Below, one piece after another: positions 1 to 6,954 of a stretch of DNA of 12,188 nt; the stretch's first letter is position 1, and each line of letters opens with the position of its first letter. A model generated the notes under the pieces. The model had not been told where the DNA came from. It did no database searches and worked only from the letters and a program-made list of their open reading frames with translations. The stretch comes from Parabacteroides sp. (lineage in GTDB: Bacteria; Bacteroidota; Bacteroidia; Bacteroidales; Tannerellaceae), in the NCBI GenBank assembly GCA_020026285.1, contig JAHHQS010000121.1:1-12188 (forward strand). The letters run 5' to 3'. Position numbers and translations under genes: made by a program.

Positions 1-194
1 TTTTTCAATCATATCTGTTTTTCAGTGTTTTACAACATACACTTTTTGCAAGATTCCTCCACTTGCGTTTCATTTTCCGATGAAAGCACTGGAATGTGCG
101 TTTTTTTTCTTTAGAAGGCTATTGTCTTTAATCCGCGATCTGTAATTCCGCGATCGCTGCTGAAGCCGGAAAAATGTATCCTGAATCAGAACAA
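1..194. other. Non-coding left edge, no gene recognised
   Basis: Together with the downstream region of the sulfatase gene this forms a 328-base stretch without a supported gene. Short open frames touch the left edge on both strands, for example a 22-codon minus-strand frame starting at 73, but none has recognisable content. A minus-strand ATG at 12-10 could begin a gene outside the window; this cannot be judged. The 9-mer TCCGCGATC occurs twice (132-140 and 147-155, period 15), and the second copy overlaps the palindrome GCGATCGC (150-157). No consensus promoter was found here. Confidence 0.4.
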
Positions 195-235
195 CAAAAA
201 ATGTCTGACATTTCTGAATAAACGTCAGACATTTT
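195..235 (-). terminator. Rho-independent terminator after the sulfatase gene
   Basis: A perfect 12-bp inverted repeat (198-209 with 224-235, core AATGTCTGAC) encloses a 14-base loop. Read on the minus strand, the stem ends in a run of Ts. It lies about 95 bases beyond the sulfatase stop codon, in the right orientation to end that transcript and probably the whole locus. The stem also ends in four Ts on the plus strand, so it could act in both directions. Confidence 0.8.
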
Positions 236-251
236 CGGAAAAACTATACAT

Positions 252-312
252 CCTTTTTACCAAAACCTGGCTTCGTTTTTTACGGACACTGGTATTTTCC
301 TTTTTTACCAAA
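252..312. repeat. Short direct repeat in the sulfatase 3' region
   Basis: CCTTTTTACCAAA at 252-264 recurs as CCTTTTTTACCAAA at 299-312, with one extra T and a spacing of about 47 bases. Both copies lie between the sulfatase stop and its terminator. No function is evident, and pyrimidine-rich intergenic sequence can produce such repeats by chance. Confidence 0.35.
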
Positions 313-328
313 GATTTATACATTCAAA

Positions 329-1780
329 TCAATAAACATACAACTTAGACATTTCTTCCCAGGTCATCTTTTCAGCTTTCCCGGTCCAGAAATGGCGGTC
401 TAAATCACAAAAGTCATTATTCTTTTTCATTTCTTCTTTCAAAATTCTTTTATAAGCCATTTTTTTGAAATCATATTTTGCATCCGTTGCCAGATTTACC
501 ATCTCATCAGGATCATTCTTCAAATCAAATAACTGTTCTGTTATTACTCCACCAACATTATATATGATGTATTTCCATCCATCCTTCACCAATGCCCTTT
601 GAAAAGAATTGTATGCAAGGAACAAATGATCACGATGTTTATCTGCGCCATCCAAAACCGGTTTTAAAGACTTTCCTGTAACAGATTCTGCTGTTTTTAT
701 ATCTAACAGATCACAAATGGTCGGGTAAATATCCGACAAATAACAATCGACATTTTTTTTATCACCACCTTGTCTACCCGGTATTATCATTGCCATAGGC
801 ACACTTATACTATGCTCATATAAATTCTGCTTTCCAAGCAATCCATGTCGACCAACAGCCAAACCATTATCCGCAGCAAAAATGATAATTGTATTATCCA
901 ATTCACCTTTTTCTTCCAATACTTTCATGATCCTTCCAATCTGCACATCAACTTCACTAATCATTCCGTAATAATCAGCCAAATCTTTTTTAATCATTTC
1001 TACCGTTCTCGGAAAAGGTAACAACACCTCATCTCGTATTTTCAATTCACCATTATCAAACGGATGTTGTGGCAGATAATTGACGGGTAAATCTATCTCT
1101 TTCGGATTATATTTATGCCCATAATCCGGATGCTGATTTCTTGGATCGTGAGGAGAAGTAAAAGCAACAAACGCAAAGAAGGGATTATCACTCTTTTTGC
1201 GGTTACTTAAAAAATTGACCGCTGCGTCAGCAAACATTTCAGAAGAAAATTTCTGTCCGATAAAAGGTTCCTTATATGTTCCCGAAGAATCATAATGATG
1301 AAGACGCGGGGATACGTGTCCATTCTGACTATATTGATGCATTCCTCCAAAAAAGATATTATCTCCTTTTACAAAAGAACGATTAAAAGCTTTCCGATCA
1401 GCATGCCATTTTCCTGTTGCGAACGTTTCATATCCATTCTTACGCAAAAGTTCAGGCAAGGTTACATGTTGTTCAGGAATCACAGCTCCATCACCACTCA
1501 GTTCGTACACTCGTCGCCCCGTCATAATCATAGCTCTACTCGGCATAGAAAGAGCTCCCCCTAACGAACCATTTGTATAAGTGTGCATAAAAGATGTACC
1601 GCTATTAATAATACGATCGATATTGGGTGATACGACCTGATTATTACCATAAGCATGTATGCACGTTTTCTGCATATCATCAACCAAAATAAACAAAACA
1701 TTTTTTGCGTTTTTTCCTTTTGCACTGACGGCACAACTTAAAGCAGCCAAAGCCATCACAGAATAAAATCTCTTTCGCAT
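329..1780 (-). CDS. Exported S1-family sulfatase (serine-type, formylglycine-dependent)
   Basis: Alkaline-phosphatase-superfamily sulfatase of 483 residues that should hydrolyse sulfate esters, most likely on a sugar, outside the cytoplasm. Visible motifs, numbered from this start: metal-binding Asp34-Asp35 (LVDD); the signature S78-x-P80-S-R82 followed by TGR, where Ser78 is the residue oxidised to formylglycine; GKWH with Lys124 and His126; SPHDP with His211; metal ligands Asp304-Asn305 (ADNG); His312 and Lys317 in RHGLLGK. Serine at the key position is the usual Bacteroides form and needs an anaerobic sulfatase maturase (anSME), which is not in this window. The start at 1780 puts RKR and a hydrophobic stretch at the front of a signal peptide (cleavage near AVSA/K). 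The longer start at 1810 adds ten residues before it and is less likely. Cys16 makes a lipoprotein possible. The S1 subfamily and sulfate position cannot be assigned. It is separated from the SGNH gene by two terminators, so it is probably transcribed separately. Confidence 0.92.
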   Translation of the reverse strand: MRKRFYSVMALAALSCAVSAKGKNAKNVLFILVDDMQKTCIHAYGNNQVVSPNIDRIINSGTSFMHTYTNGSLGGALSMPSRAMIMTGRRVYELSGDGAVIPEQHVTLPELLRKNGYETFATGKWHADRKAFNRSFVKGDNIFFGGMHQYSQNGHVSPRLHHYDSSGTYKEPFIGQKFSSEMFADAAVNFLSNRKKSDNPFFAFVAFTSPHDPRNQHPDYGHKYNPKEIDLPVNYLPQHPFDNGELKIRDEVLLPFPRTVEMIKKDLADYYGMISEVDVQIGRIMKVLEEKGELDNTIIIFAADNGLAVGRHGLLGKQNLYEHSISVPMAMIIPGRQGGDKKNVDCYLSDIYPTICDLLDIKTAESVTGKSLKPVLDGADKHRDHLFLAYNSFQRALVKDGWKYIIYNVGGVITEQLFDLKNDPDEMVNLATDAKYDFKKMAYKRILKEEMKKNNDFCDLDRHFWTGKAEKMTWEEMSKLYVY

Positions 1781-1875
1781 AACTGGTAAAATATAATAAG
1801 GTTCAAACATCTATTCCTTTAGATGTTAAAAGTAAACATTTTATTTGTCAACAACGAGTAGTTGATGTGAAATAA

Positions 1876-1883
1876 CAAACATA
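1876..1883 (-). promoter_or_regulatory. Possible -7 element of the sulfatase promoter
   Basis: On the minus strand this reads TATGTTTG, a match to the Bacteroides -7 consensus TAnnTTTG, about 95 bases before the chosen sulfatase start. It lies just after the orphan terminator at 1893-1930, where a new promoter would be expected. The upstream TTTG (-33) element is missing at the right distance, so the promoter may be weak, activator-dependent, or a chance match. Confidence 0.45.
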
Positions 1884-1892
1884 TTTACCCGA

Positions 1893-1930
1893 AAGAAAAA
1901 AAATGCCCGTCATTAAAATAATGACAGGCA
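1893..1930 (-). terminator. Strong orphan rho-independent terminator
   Basis: The inverted repeat 1904-1915 with 1919-1930 gives a 12-bp stem with a three-base loop. Its single imperfect pair is a G-U wobble in minus-strand RNA and a C-A mismatch in plus-strand RNA, so it favours the minus strand. On that strand the stem is followed by eight Ts (1896-1903), the classic terminator form. The nearest upstream minus-strand gene, the SGNH hydrolase, already has its own terminator at 2123-2165, so the transcript that ends here is unknown. Confidence 0.8.
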
Positions 1931-2122
1931 AGTTAAGGTTTTAGCGAATAGTTTGTAACTATTCCTTTTACTCATCTAACTAAATAATAACATTTTTCAA
2001 TTGAAATCTATCAATATTGCATTAAAAAGACAATCCATATCAACAAATCCCTAATAAAAATCTATTATTTTTCCTGTTTTCTCATAAAATTCGGATATAA
2101 GTACAACAGAAAACAGATCTGT
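1931..2122 (-). other. Intergenic stretch between two terminators, possible small RNA or leader
   Basis: This is the core of the 390-base gap between the sulfatase and SGNH genes, and it is very AT-rich. It holds a hairpin with 8-bp arms and a three-base loop (1946-1964, GAATAGTT/AACTATTC) and the palindromes TTTCAATTGAAA (1995-2006) and ACAGATCTGT (2113-2122). A 20-codon minus-strand frame (ATG at 1975, TAA at 1913, inside the orphan terminator stem) is open but has no recognisable content. No full consensus promoter was found. A small RNA or a transcribed leader ending at 1893 fits, but the evidence is only the orphan terminator. Confidence 0.25.
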
Positions 2123-2165
2123 AAAAAAGAAAAGGGACATTTCTTTTTAGAAAATGTCCCTTTTC
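2123..2165 (-). terminator. Rho-independent terminator after the SGNH hydrolase gene
   Basis: A perfect 14-bp inverted repeat (2129-2142 with 2152-2165, core AAAAGGGACATTT) with a nine-base loop starts 36 bases after the SGNH stop codon. On the minus strand it is followed by six Ts (2123-2128). The symmetric A/T flanks would also allow it to work on the plus strand. Confidence 0.88.
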
Positions 2166-2200
2166 TTCGGTCTTATAAACGATGAATTTGTAACAGAAAC

Positions 2201-2884
2201 TTATTTTAAAGTTTTATTAATACCTTCAAGAACAAGCTTTTCCATTATTTTATAACCTTCCATATTAGGATGAACACCATCTTTTGACAAACGTTCCGGC
2301 AAACCATCACGTTCATCTTTCATGGCAGAATGATAATCAACATATGTCAAACCGTTTTTATCACAGTATTCCTTAATCCATTTATTTAACTGGATTACTT
2401 TACCTGCTGGTTCCAATCCTGGTCTCCAGGAAAAATCAAATGCCGGCATAGTTGAACAGAAAATAACTTTGATATTATTTATTTTTGCCAATTCAGCCAT
2501 AGAGACCATATTCCCAAAAACATTTTCCAAGGTAATAAAGCCATTATTATAAGCAATATCATTGATTCCTGCCAAAATAACAACAGCTTTAGGTTTCAAA
2601 TTGATTACATCCTGACGGAAACGAACTAACATTTCAGAAGTTGTCTGTCCACTGATGCCACGATCGATAAAGTTATTCTTGATAAAGAAAGTAGAATCTG
2701 CCGGCCACCAGCCATCGGTAATGGAGTTTCCCATGAATACAACATTTGCCGGGACCTTCACTGTTTCGTTTGCCTTTGCATAACGTTTAAAATCAGCCCA
2801 ATCACCCTTATCTGCCTGGGCAAACAATGTAGTAGTCATAAACAGACAGCCTACTACCATTAAAATCTGCTTTAAATTTTTCAT
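2201..2884 (-). CDS. Secreted SGNH/GDSL-family hydrolase, probable carbohydrate esterase
   Basis: A 227-residue single-domain SGNH hydrolase, the usual size for the family. All four signature blocks are present: block I FMGNSITDGW with nucleophile Ser54; block II RGISGQ with oxyanion-hole Gly76; block III GIND with Asn108; block V DGVHPN with Asp202 and His205 of the catalytic triad. A Sec signal peptide precedes them, with cleavage likely after FAQA (residue 24), so it acts in the periplasm or beyond. In glycan loci such enzymes usually remove acetyl or other acyl groups from sugars, and its place beside a sulfatase and SusC/SusD supports that by inference; the substrate is not readable. It has its own consensus promoter and terminator, so it is a single-gene transcription unit that can be expressed independently of the oxidoreductase genes upstream. 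Confidence 0.93.
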   Translation of the reverse strand: MKNLKQILMVVGCLFMTTTLFAQADKGDWADFKRYAKANETVKVPANVVFMGNSITDGWWPADSTFFIKNNFIDRGISGQTTSEMLVRFRQDVINLKPKAVVILAGINDIAYNNGFITLENVFGNMVSMAELAKINNIKVIFCSTMPAFDFSWRPGLEPAGKVIQLNKWIKEYCDKNGLTYVDYHSAMKDERDGLPERLSKDGVHPNMEGYKIMEKLVLEGINKTLK

Positions 2885-2974
2885 TTTGTTTTTATTTATA
2901 GGTTACTATTTCAATATCTTTCTTTTATACCATATTTAAATATACTATACTTTTTAAATATCTGCTTCAAGAAA

Positions 2975-3006
2975 CAAAGTTATTTAAATATTCCTAGTCT
3001 TTCAAA
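2975..3006 (-). promoter_or_regulatory. Consensus Bacteroides promoter for the SGNH hydrolase gene
   Basis: On the minus strand this reads TTTG (3006-3003), a 20-base spacer, then TAACTTTG (2982-2975), matching the Bacteroides primary-sigma consensus TTTG-N19..21-TAnnTTTG. Transcription should start near 2970, giving a 5' untranslated leader of about 85 bases. The -33 element lies in the T-rich tail of the preceding terminator, so termination and re-initiation are packed into about 75 bases. Confidence 0.75.
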
Positions 3007-3047
3007 ATAAAAGCCTTGTTGAATGAATTATTTTTTTCAACAAGGCT
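3005..3047 (-). terminator. Rho-independent terminator after the second oxidoreductase gene
   Basis: A perfect 12-bp inverted repeat (3012-3023 with 3036-3047, AGCCTTGTTGAA) with a 12-base loop starts 30 bases after the stop of the oxidoreductase gene. On the minus strand it is followed by a T-rich tail (TTTATTTT). It marks the end of the susC-susD-oxidoreductase operon. Confidence 0.88.
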
Positions 3048-3076
3048 CTTAAAATTCAAACAAATCTTTCAAATAC

Positions 3077-4948
3077 TTATTCCACCACAGGTTTCTTTTC
3101 CAAGGTTCCTCCCATATTATATTTCTGATTATTCGGCAATCCCTTGATGCCAACACCTTCCTTCATCAGGGATTTCAGATCATTCAGATGAGAACGATAG
3201 ATTTCTCTCGGATTGACCTGATATTTCTTACATAATGAAGCCGCCATTCCTACAACCTCACCCATTATACCGGTAGTTCGCATGACACGAACTGTTCCCA
3301 ATGCGACATGAGTAACACTGATATTTCGACCTGCCATAAACAGATTGTCTATATTTCGGGAATAAAGACAACGATAAGGAACTGGATAGGGATAAATTGC
3401 TGTATGTTTGGCAATGGACTTGAATTCCCTGCCCGGGAAATTTGCAGTATTCTTTGGGTCTGGATAATGCAGATCGATGGTCCATGTAGTTGCACCGGTT
3501 CCGTCCTCATGAACGACATGTCTTGTCAGATCATCCTCCTTCAGAATATAATCGCCCATCAGACGACGGGATTCACGTTTTCCTCCGATATAGGCAACCC
3601 AAGCCAACTTTCGATTCTTATAAACATCGTTTTCTTTCAGCTTGTTCTTCAGACAACTCCAGTTGGAATAAACAACCAGCAGACCATAATCGCGAATTCG
3701 TTCAAAATCCTTTATCTGATCATAATTCATGCCGGTCTCCCACGTCCATTCGCCCATAGTGACCTTCTCACAGTTCTTTTCATTGAAATCAAGACCATAT
3801 TCAAAACGAGGGAATGAAGAAGCCTTCTTCACATCATTCGAATACCATTGAACAGATGTACCCATAGTCATCTTATCAGCCTTTTCTGGAGCCGTACTTT
3901 CGTTGAATTCATCACGGCTTTCACGACCCATTTTATAATCAGCTCCTGCCAGATAACCAATTGTACCATCACCTGTACAATCCGAAAACAGAGGTGCTTC
4001 GAATTTCTTTTCCTCTCCGGTTTCGATATGCTTGGCCATCACGGAAACAATACGATTTCCTTCTTTTTCAACAGCCATGGCACGATAATTGGCAAACAAG
4101 GTTACATTCTTCTCCTTCAACAGCCAGTCCATCTTCTTCTGATCCTCGTAATTCTCAGCCGGCTTCGCATTTCCACCGTGAACCGGACCAAACTCTTTCT
4201 GAAGATTGCCTAATTCCTTATAAACACCTGACTCTATCCGTCCGCCAAGATGGACACGAATCTCGGAACTGTTATTTCCTCCAATAACCGGACGGTCATT
4301 GATCAAGGCAACTTTACAACCCAGACGAGCCGCTGATACGGCAGCGCTCATTCCTGCTATACCTGCACCTACAACAACCAGATCATACTTTCCGGCAAAT
4401 GCTGGTTCATCCGGTAACCTCAACTGTTTTCTTCGAAATGTTTCCAGTGAAGCGACATCTGAAGGAGGCAGATTTCCTTCTTTCTGTGTAAAATAGATGG
4501 CATCACAACGACCATTGAAACCCGTCAGATCATGAAGACGCAATTCAGTCTTCAATTCTTTGACGGATACTTTTCCCGCAGCCTGCCACATCCAGGAATT
4601 ACCTTCTGTTCCCAATGGAGAAACCAGTCTTTTATTACCCACATACAAAGTAAACTTTCCAGGACCTTCTCCCTGATGCCAGGGCGAAGTCCAGTTATAG
4701 GTCCGCACATAAACATAATAGGTTCCCTTTTCAGGAAATGTTACTTCTGTACGGGCATCTTCAACAGGTTCGCCCATTCCATGCGCCATGAGATAGGATG
4801 ACCCCATCAGATCCATAAACTGCTGGTCTACAACCCATCCTCCTTTATGCTGAAAGCTTTCGGCCTCAACAAATAACTCAGAAGCTGAGAGATGAAATCC
4901 TATTGATAAGAATAATATCGAGAATAAATACTTTAAATTCATATGCAT
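3077..4948 (-). CDS. Exported FAD-dependent oxidoreductase with N-terminal carbohydrate-binding-like domain (copy 2)
   Basis: A 623-residue protein of the FAD_oxidored type (PF12831-like). A Sec signal peptide (cleavage near residues 22-23, HLSA/S) is followed by a beta-sandwich-like domain at about 26-155. This domain opens with FVEAE, as CBM6/CBM35-type domains do, has Trp86 and Trp90, and ends in GFNGRCDAIYFT. The flavin domain has the dinucleotide-binding GAGIAG (194-199), GGNNSSEIRV (223-232), DCTGDG (323-328), AYIGGKRESRR (452-462) and MAGRNISVTHVALGT (538-552). It is a close paralogue of the next gene upstream. Relatives are sometimes labelled xanthan lyase, but the visible motifs are those of a flavoprotein. 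The reaction and substrate are unknown; oxidation of a sugar is inferred from the PUL context. It starts 11 bases after the upstream stop codon and is probably co-transcribed. An in-frame ATG at 4942 is an equally good start. It is visibly richer in G+C than its paralogue. Confidence 0.85.
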   Translation of the reverse strand: MHMNLKYLFSILFLSIGFHLSASELFVEAESFQHKGGWVVDQQFMDLMGSSYLMAHGMGEPVEDARTEVTFPEKGTYYVYVRTYNWTSPWHQGEGPGKFTLYVGNKRLVSPLGTEGNSWMWQAAGKVSVKELKTELRLHDLTGFNGRCDAIYFTQKEGNLPPSDVASLETFRRKQLRLPDEPAFAGKYDLVVVGAGIAGMSAAVSAARLGCKVALINDRPVIGGNNSSEIRVHLGGRIESGVYKELGNLQKEFGPVHGGNAKPAENYEDQKKMDWLLKEKNVTLFANYRAMAVEKEGNRIVSVMAKHIETGEEKKFEAPLFSDCTGDGTIGYLAGADYKMGRESRDEFNESTAPEKADKMTMGTSVQWYSNDVKKASSFPRFEYGLDFNEKNCEKVTMGEWTWETGMNYDQIKDFERIRDYGLLVVYSNWSCLKNKLKENDVYKNRKLAWVAYIGGKRESRRLMGDYILKEDDLTRHVVHEDGTGATTWTIDLHYPDPKNTANFPGREFKSIAKHTAIYPYPVPYRCLYSRNIDNLFMAGRNISVTHVALGTVRVMRTTGIMGEVVGMAASLCKKYQVNPREIYRSHLNDLKSLMKEGVGIKGLPNNQKYNMGGTLEKKPVVE

Positions 4949-4959
4949 TTATTTTAATC

Positions 4960-6870
4960 TTAATTATTTTCTTTAGAGAAACCTAATGTGCCAACCCCTT
5001 TTTCCATTAAACTTTTTAACTCTGATAGATATTTTTCATATACGCCACGAGGTGTCGTTTTTTTATTCTTACAAATAGAAGCCGCCATACCGACAACTTC
5101 CCCCATCATACCACCGGTTCGCATAACACGAATTGTACCCAAAGCAACATGGGTTACACTTATATTACGCCCAGCCATAAATAAATTATCCACATTTCTT
5201 GAATATAAACATCTATAAGGTACAGCATAAGGTTTTATATCCTGAACATCACAATAAGTCAAGAAAGGATCTTCTTCCATTCCATCTATATTTTTAGGAT
5301 AATGTAAATCAACTCCCCAAGTAGTGGTAAAAGATGCATCATTATATTCAACCTGATTCAAAATATCTTGTTCCTTCAAAACCACATCACCCAACAATCT
5401 ACGTGATTCACGTTTTCCACCAATATAGGCAACCCATGCCAGTTTCTTATCAGCATATTCTTCTTTGAATTTCTGACTGTTTTTAAGATAACTCCAGTTA
5501 CCGAAAACTGCACGTAAAGCATAATCCCGAATTTCTTCTATTTGAGTTATCTGATTCTTATTCAAACCGGTTTCCCAATTCCAATCTCCATGTATTAACG
5601 GTATACAAGTCTTATCATCAAATTGCACCCCCCAATCACAAATCGGAAAATCAGACGTATAATCCAATTTATCAGCATACCATTGTACAGAAGTTCCCAT
5701 CACTAAAGAATCGGCTTTAAGCGGAGCTCTTGGTTCATCCGTTTCTTCCTTACTTTCACGTCCCATTCTAAAATCAGCTCCTGCCAGATAACCTACATCA
5801 CCATCACCAGTACAATCAGAAAACAAATCACCAGTAAATCGATATTCTTTACCAGTTTCAATATTTTTTCCTATAACAGCTATAATATTCGATCCTTTTT
5901 TTTCAACATCTACAACCTGAGTATTCAGATACAGATCAATATTATCATGCTGTTGTATCAAACAAAGTTTCTTTTCATCCGCATAATTAGTCTTCGGGCC
6001 AGCATTATGAATTTTTTTCTCAGGATTATTCTTTATAATATTTAAAATCTCTCGACTTCTTTCTGTATTAGGATTCCGTTTCGCTTCCCACAAAGTCCAA
6101 TGCCCTACACCACCCAGTTCATCCATCAGATTTCCTAAATTTGGATACGGCTTCTGTAGAATTAATCCAGAAAGTCCGACTCGCACTTCAGAACTATTAT
6201 TACCTCCAAGTACCGGACGATTCTGAATCAATGCCACTTTACATCCTAATCGGGCAGCACTAACTGCAGCACAACAACCTGCGATACCACCACCAACAAC
6301 TACCAAATCATATTTGCCAACTTCCTCTGGAACATTAATACCTAATTTTTCCTTTCTGAAAACAGATAAAACCTTTGAATCATTAACAGGTTCTTTCTCT
6401 GTCAAATTGGACGTAAAATAAATAGCATCACAACGCCCATTAAAACCAGTCAAGTCTTTCAGTTCGATTTTATTCAATCCTGAATTCAACTGAACAATAC
6501 CACCATCCTGCCAATGCCATTCAGCTTTTTCAGTACCAAAAAGAATTTTCAAACATTCACCATTCAATACTATTTGAAAACGACCAGGACTACCTTCTTT
6601 ATTCCATGTTTTCACCCAATCTCGTGTACGAACCCACAGATGGTATTTTCCTGTATAATTCACATCAAAAGTAGTTGTTGCATTTTCCACAGGTATACCT
6701 AAGCCATGAGCTAACAAGTATGGAGATCCCATCTGATTCATAGACTGATTATCTAAAACCCAACCACCTTTATTAGTGAAATTTTCTGCTTCCAAAAATA
6801 TACTACAATCTTTTTCTCTACATGAAAAAGAACTAAGTAATACAACTAATAAAAATAAATATCTTTTCAT
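4960..6870 (-). CDS. Exported FAD-dependent oxidoreductase, probable lipoprotein, with carbohydrate-binding-like domain (copy 1)
   Basis: A 636-residue paralogue of the following gene. The start at 6870 gives a short positively charged signal ending at Cys17 (LSSFSC), a plausible though not classic lipobox, so it may be a lipoprotein where copy 2 looks soluble. A longer frame to 6906 begins inside the upstream hairpin loop and is rejected. Domains: beta-sandwich-like module at about 25-153 (FLEAEN, Trp85, Trp89, GFNGRCDAIYFT), then the flavin domain with GGGIAG (193-198), GGNNSSEVRV (222-231), DCTGDG (352-357), AYIGGKRESRR (481-491) and MAGRNISVTHVALGT (565-579). Compared with copy 2 it has about 29 extra residues near 256-290, containing HWTLWEAKRNPN, in a region that often shapes the substrate pocket in this fold, so the two may differ in specificity. 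No twin-arginine motif is seen. Function by family: FAD-linked oxidation of an unknown substrate. It lies 84 bases after susD across a hairpin. Confidence 0.85.
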   Translation of the reverse strand: MKRYLFLLVVLLSSFSCREKDCSIFLEAENFTNKGGWVLDNQSMNQMGSPYLLAHGLGIPVENATTTFDVNYTGKYHLWVRTRDWVKTWNKEGSPGRFQIVLNGECLKILFGTEKAEWHWQDGGIVQLNSGLNKIELKDLTGFNGRCDAIYFTSNLTEKEPVNDSKVLSVFRKEKLGINVPEEVGKYDLVVVGGGIAGCCAAVSAARLGCKVALIQNRPVLGGNNSSEVRVGLSGLILQKPYPNLGNLMDELGGVGHWTLWEAKRNPNTERSREILNIIKNNPEKKIHNAGPKTNYADEKKLCLIQQHDNIDLYLNTQVVDVEKKGSNIIAVIGKNIETGKEYRFTGDLFSDCTGDGDVGYLAGADFRMGRESKEETDEPRAPLKADSLVMGTSVQWYADKLDYTSDFPICDWGVQFDDKTCIPLIHGDWNWETGLNKNQITQIEEIRDYALRAVFGNWSYLKNSQKFKEEYADKKLAWVAYIGGKRESRRLLGDVVLKEQDILNQVEYNDASFTTTWGVDLHYPKNIDGMEEDPFLTYCDVQDIKPYAVPYRCLYSRNVDNLFMAGRNISVTHVALGTIRVMRTGGMMGEVVGMAASICKNKKTTPRGVYEKYLSELKSLMEKGVGTLGFSKENN

Positions 6871-6881
6871 AACATTTCTTT

Positions 6882-6941
6882 GTAAAAAAATCCCATAAAA
6901 GGCCATGAAACAAACAGGAATACTTCTATGGGATTTTTTAC
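6882..6941 (-). terminator. Intergenic hairpin between susD and the oxidoreductases (attenuator-like)
   Basis: The inverted repeat GTAAAAAAATCCCATA (6882-6897) with TATGGGATTTTTTAC (6927-6941) is perfect apart from one extra A, with a 29-base loop. In minus-strand RNA the stem ends in a run of seven Us, as in a terminator, but only three pairs are G-C and the loop is long, so it is probably leaky. Placed straight after susD and before the enzyme genes, it could lower downstream expression or protect the susCD part of the message. Confidence 0.6.
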
Positions 6942-6954
6942 GATAAGCTTATTA

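Noticed and set aside
5..73. 22-codon minus-strand frame at the left edge
   Set aside because: It is too short, has no recognisable content, and has no promoter or ribosome-binding context.
1913..1975. 20-codon frame upstream of the orphan terminator as a real peptide gene
   Set aside because: A frame of this length is expected by chance and its residues do not suggest amino-acid attenuation. It is noted only as part of the orphan-terminator finding.
3258..4801. Several open frames opposite or out of frame with the second oxidoreductase
   Set aside because: They overlap a strongly supported gene and encode no recognisable domain or signal peptide, so they are shadows of its codons.
3077..6870. 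Reading the two oxidoreductases as xanthan lyases or polysaccharide lyases
   Set aside because: Database labels of this sort circulate for relatives, but the visible motifs (GxGxxG, DCTGDG, MAGRNIS) are those of a FAD-binding oxidoreductase and no lyase motif is visible.
6871..6906. Longer start of the first oxidoreductase at 6906
   Set aside because: It begins inside the loop of the intergenic hairpin and would put twelve non-signal residues before a good lipoprotein-like signal peptide.
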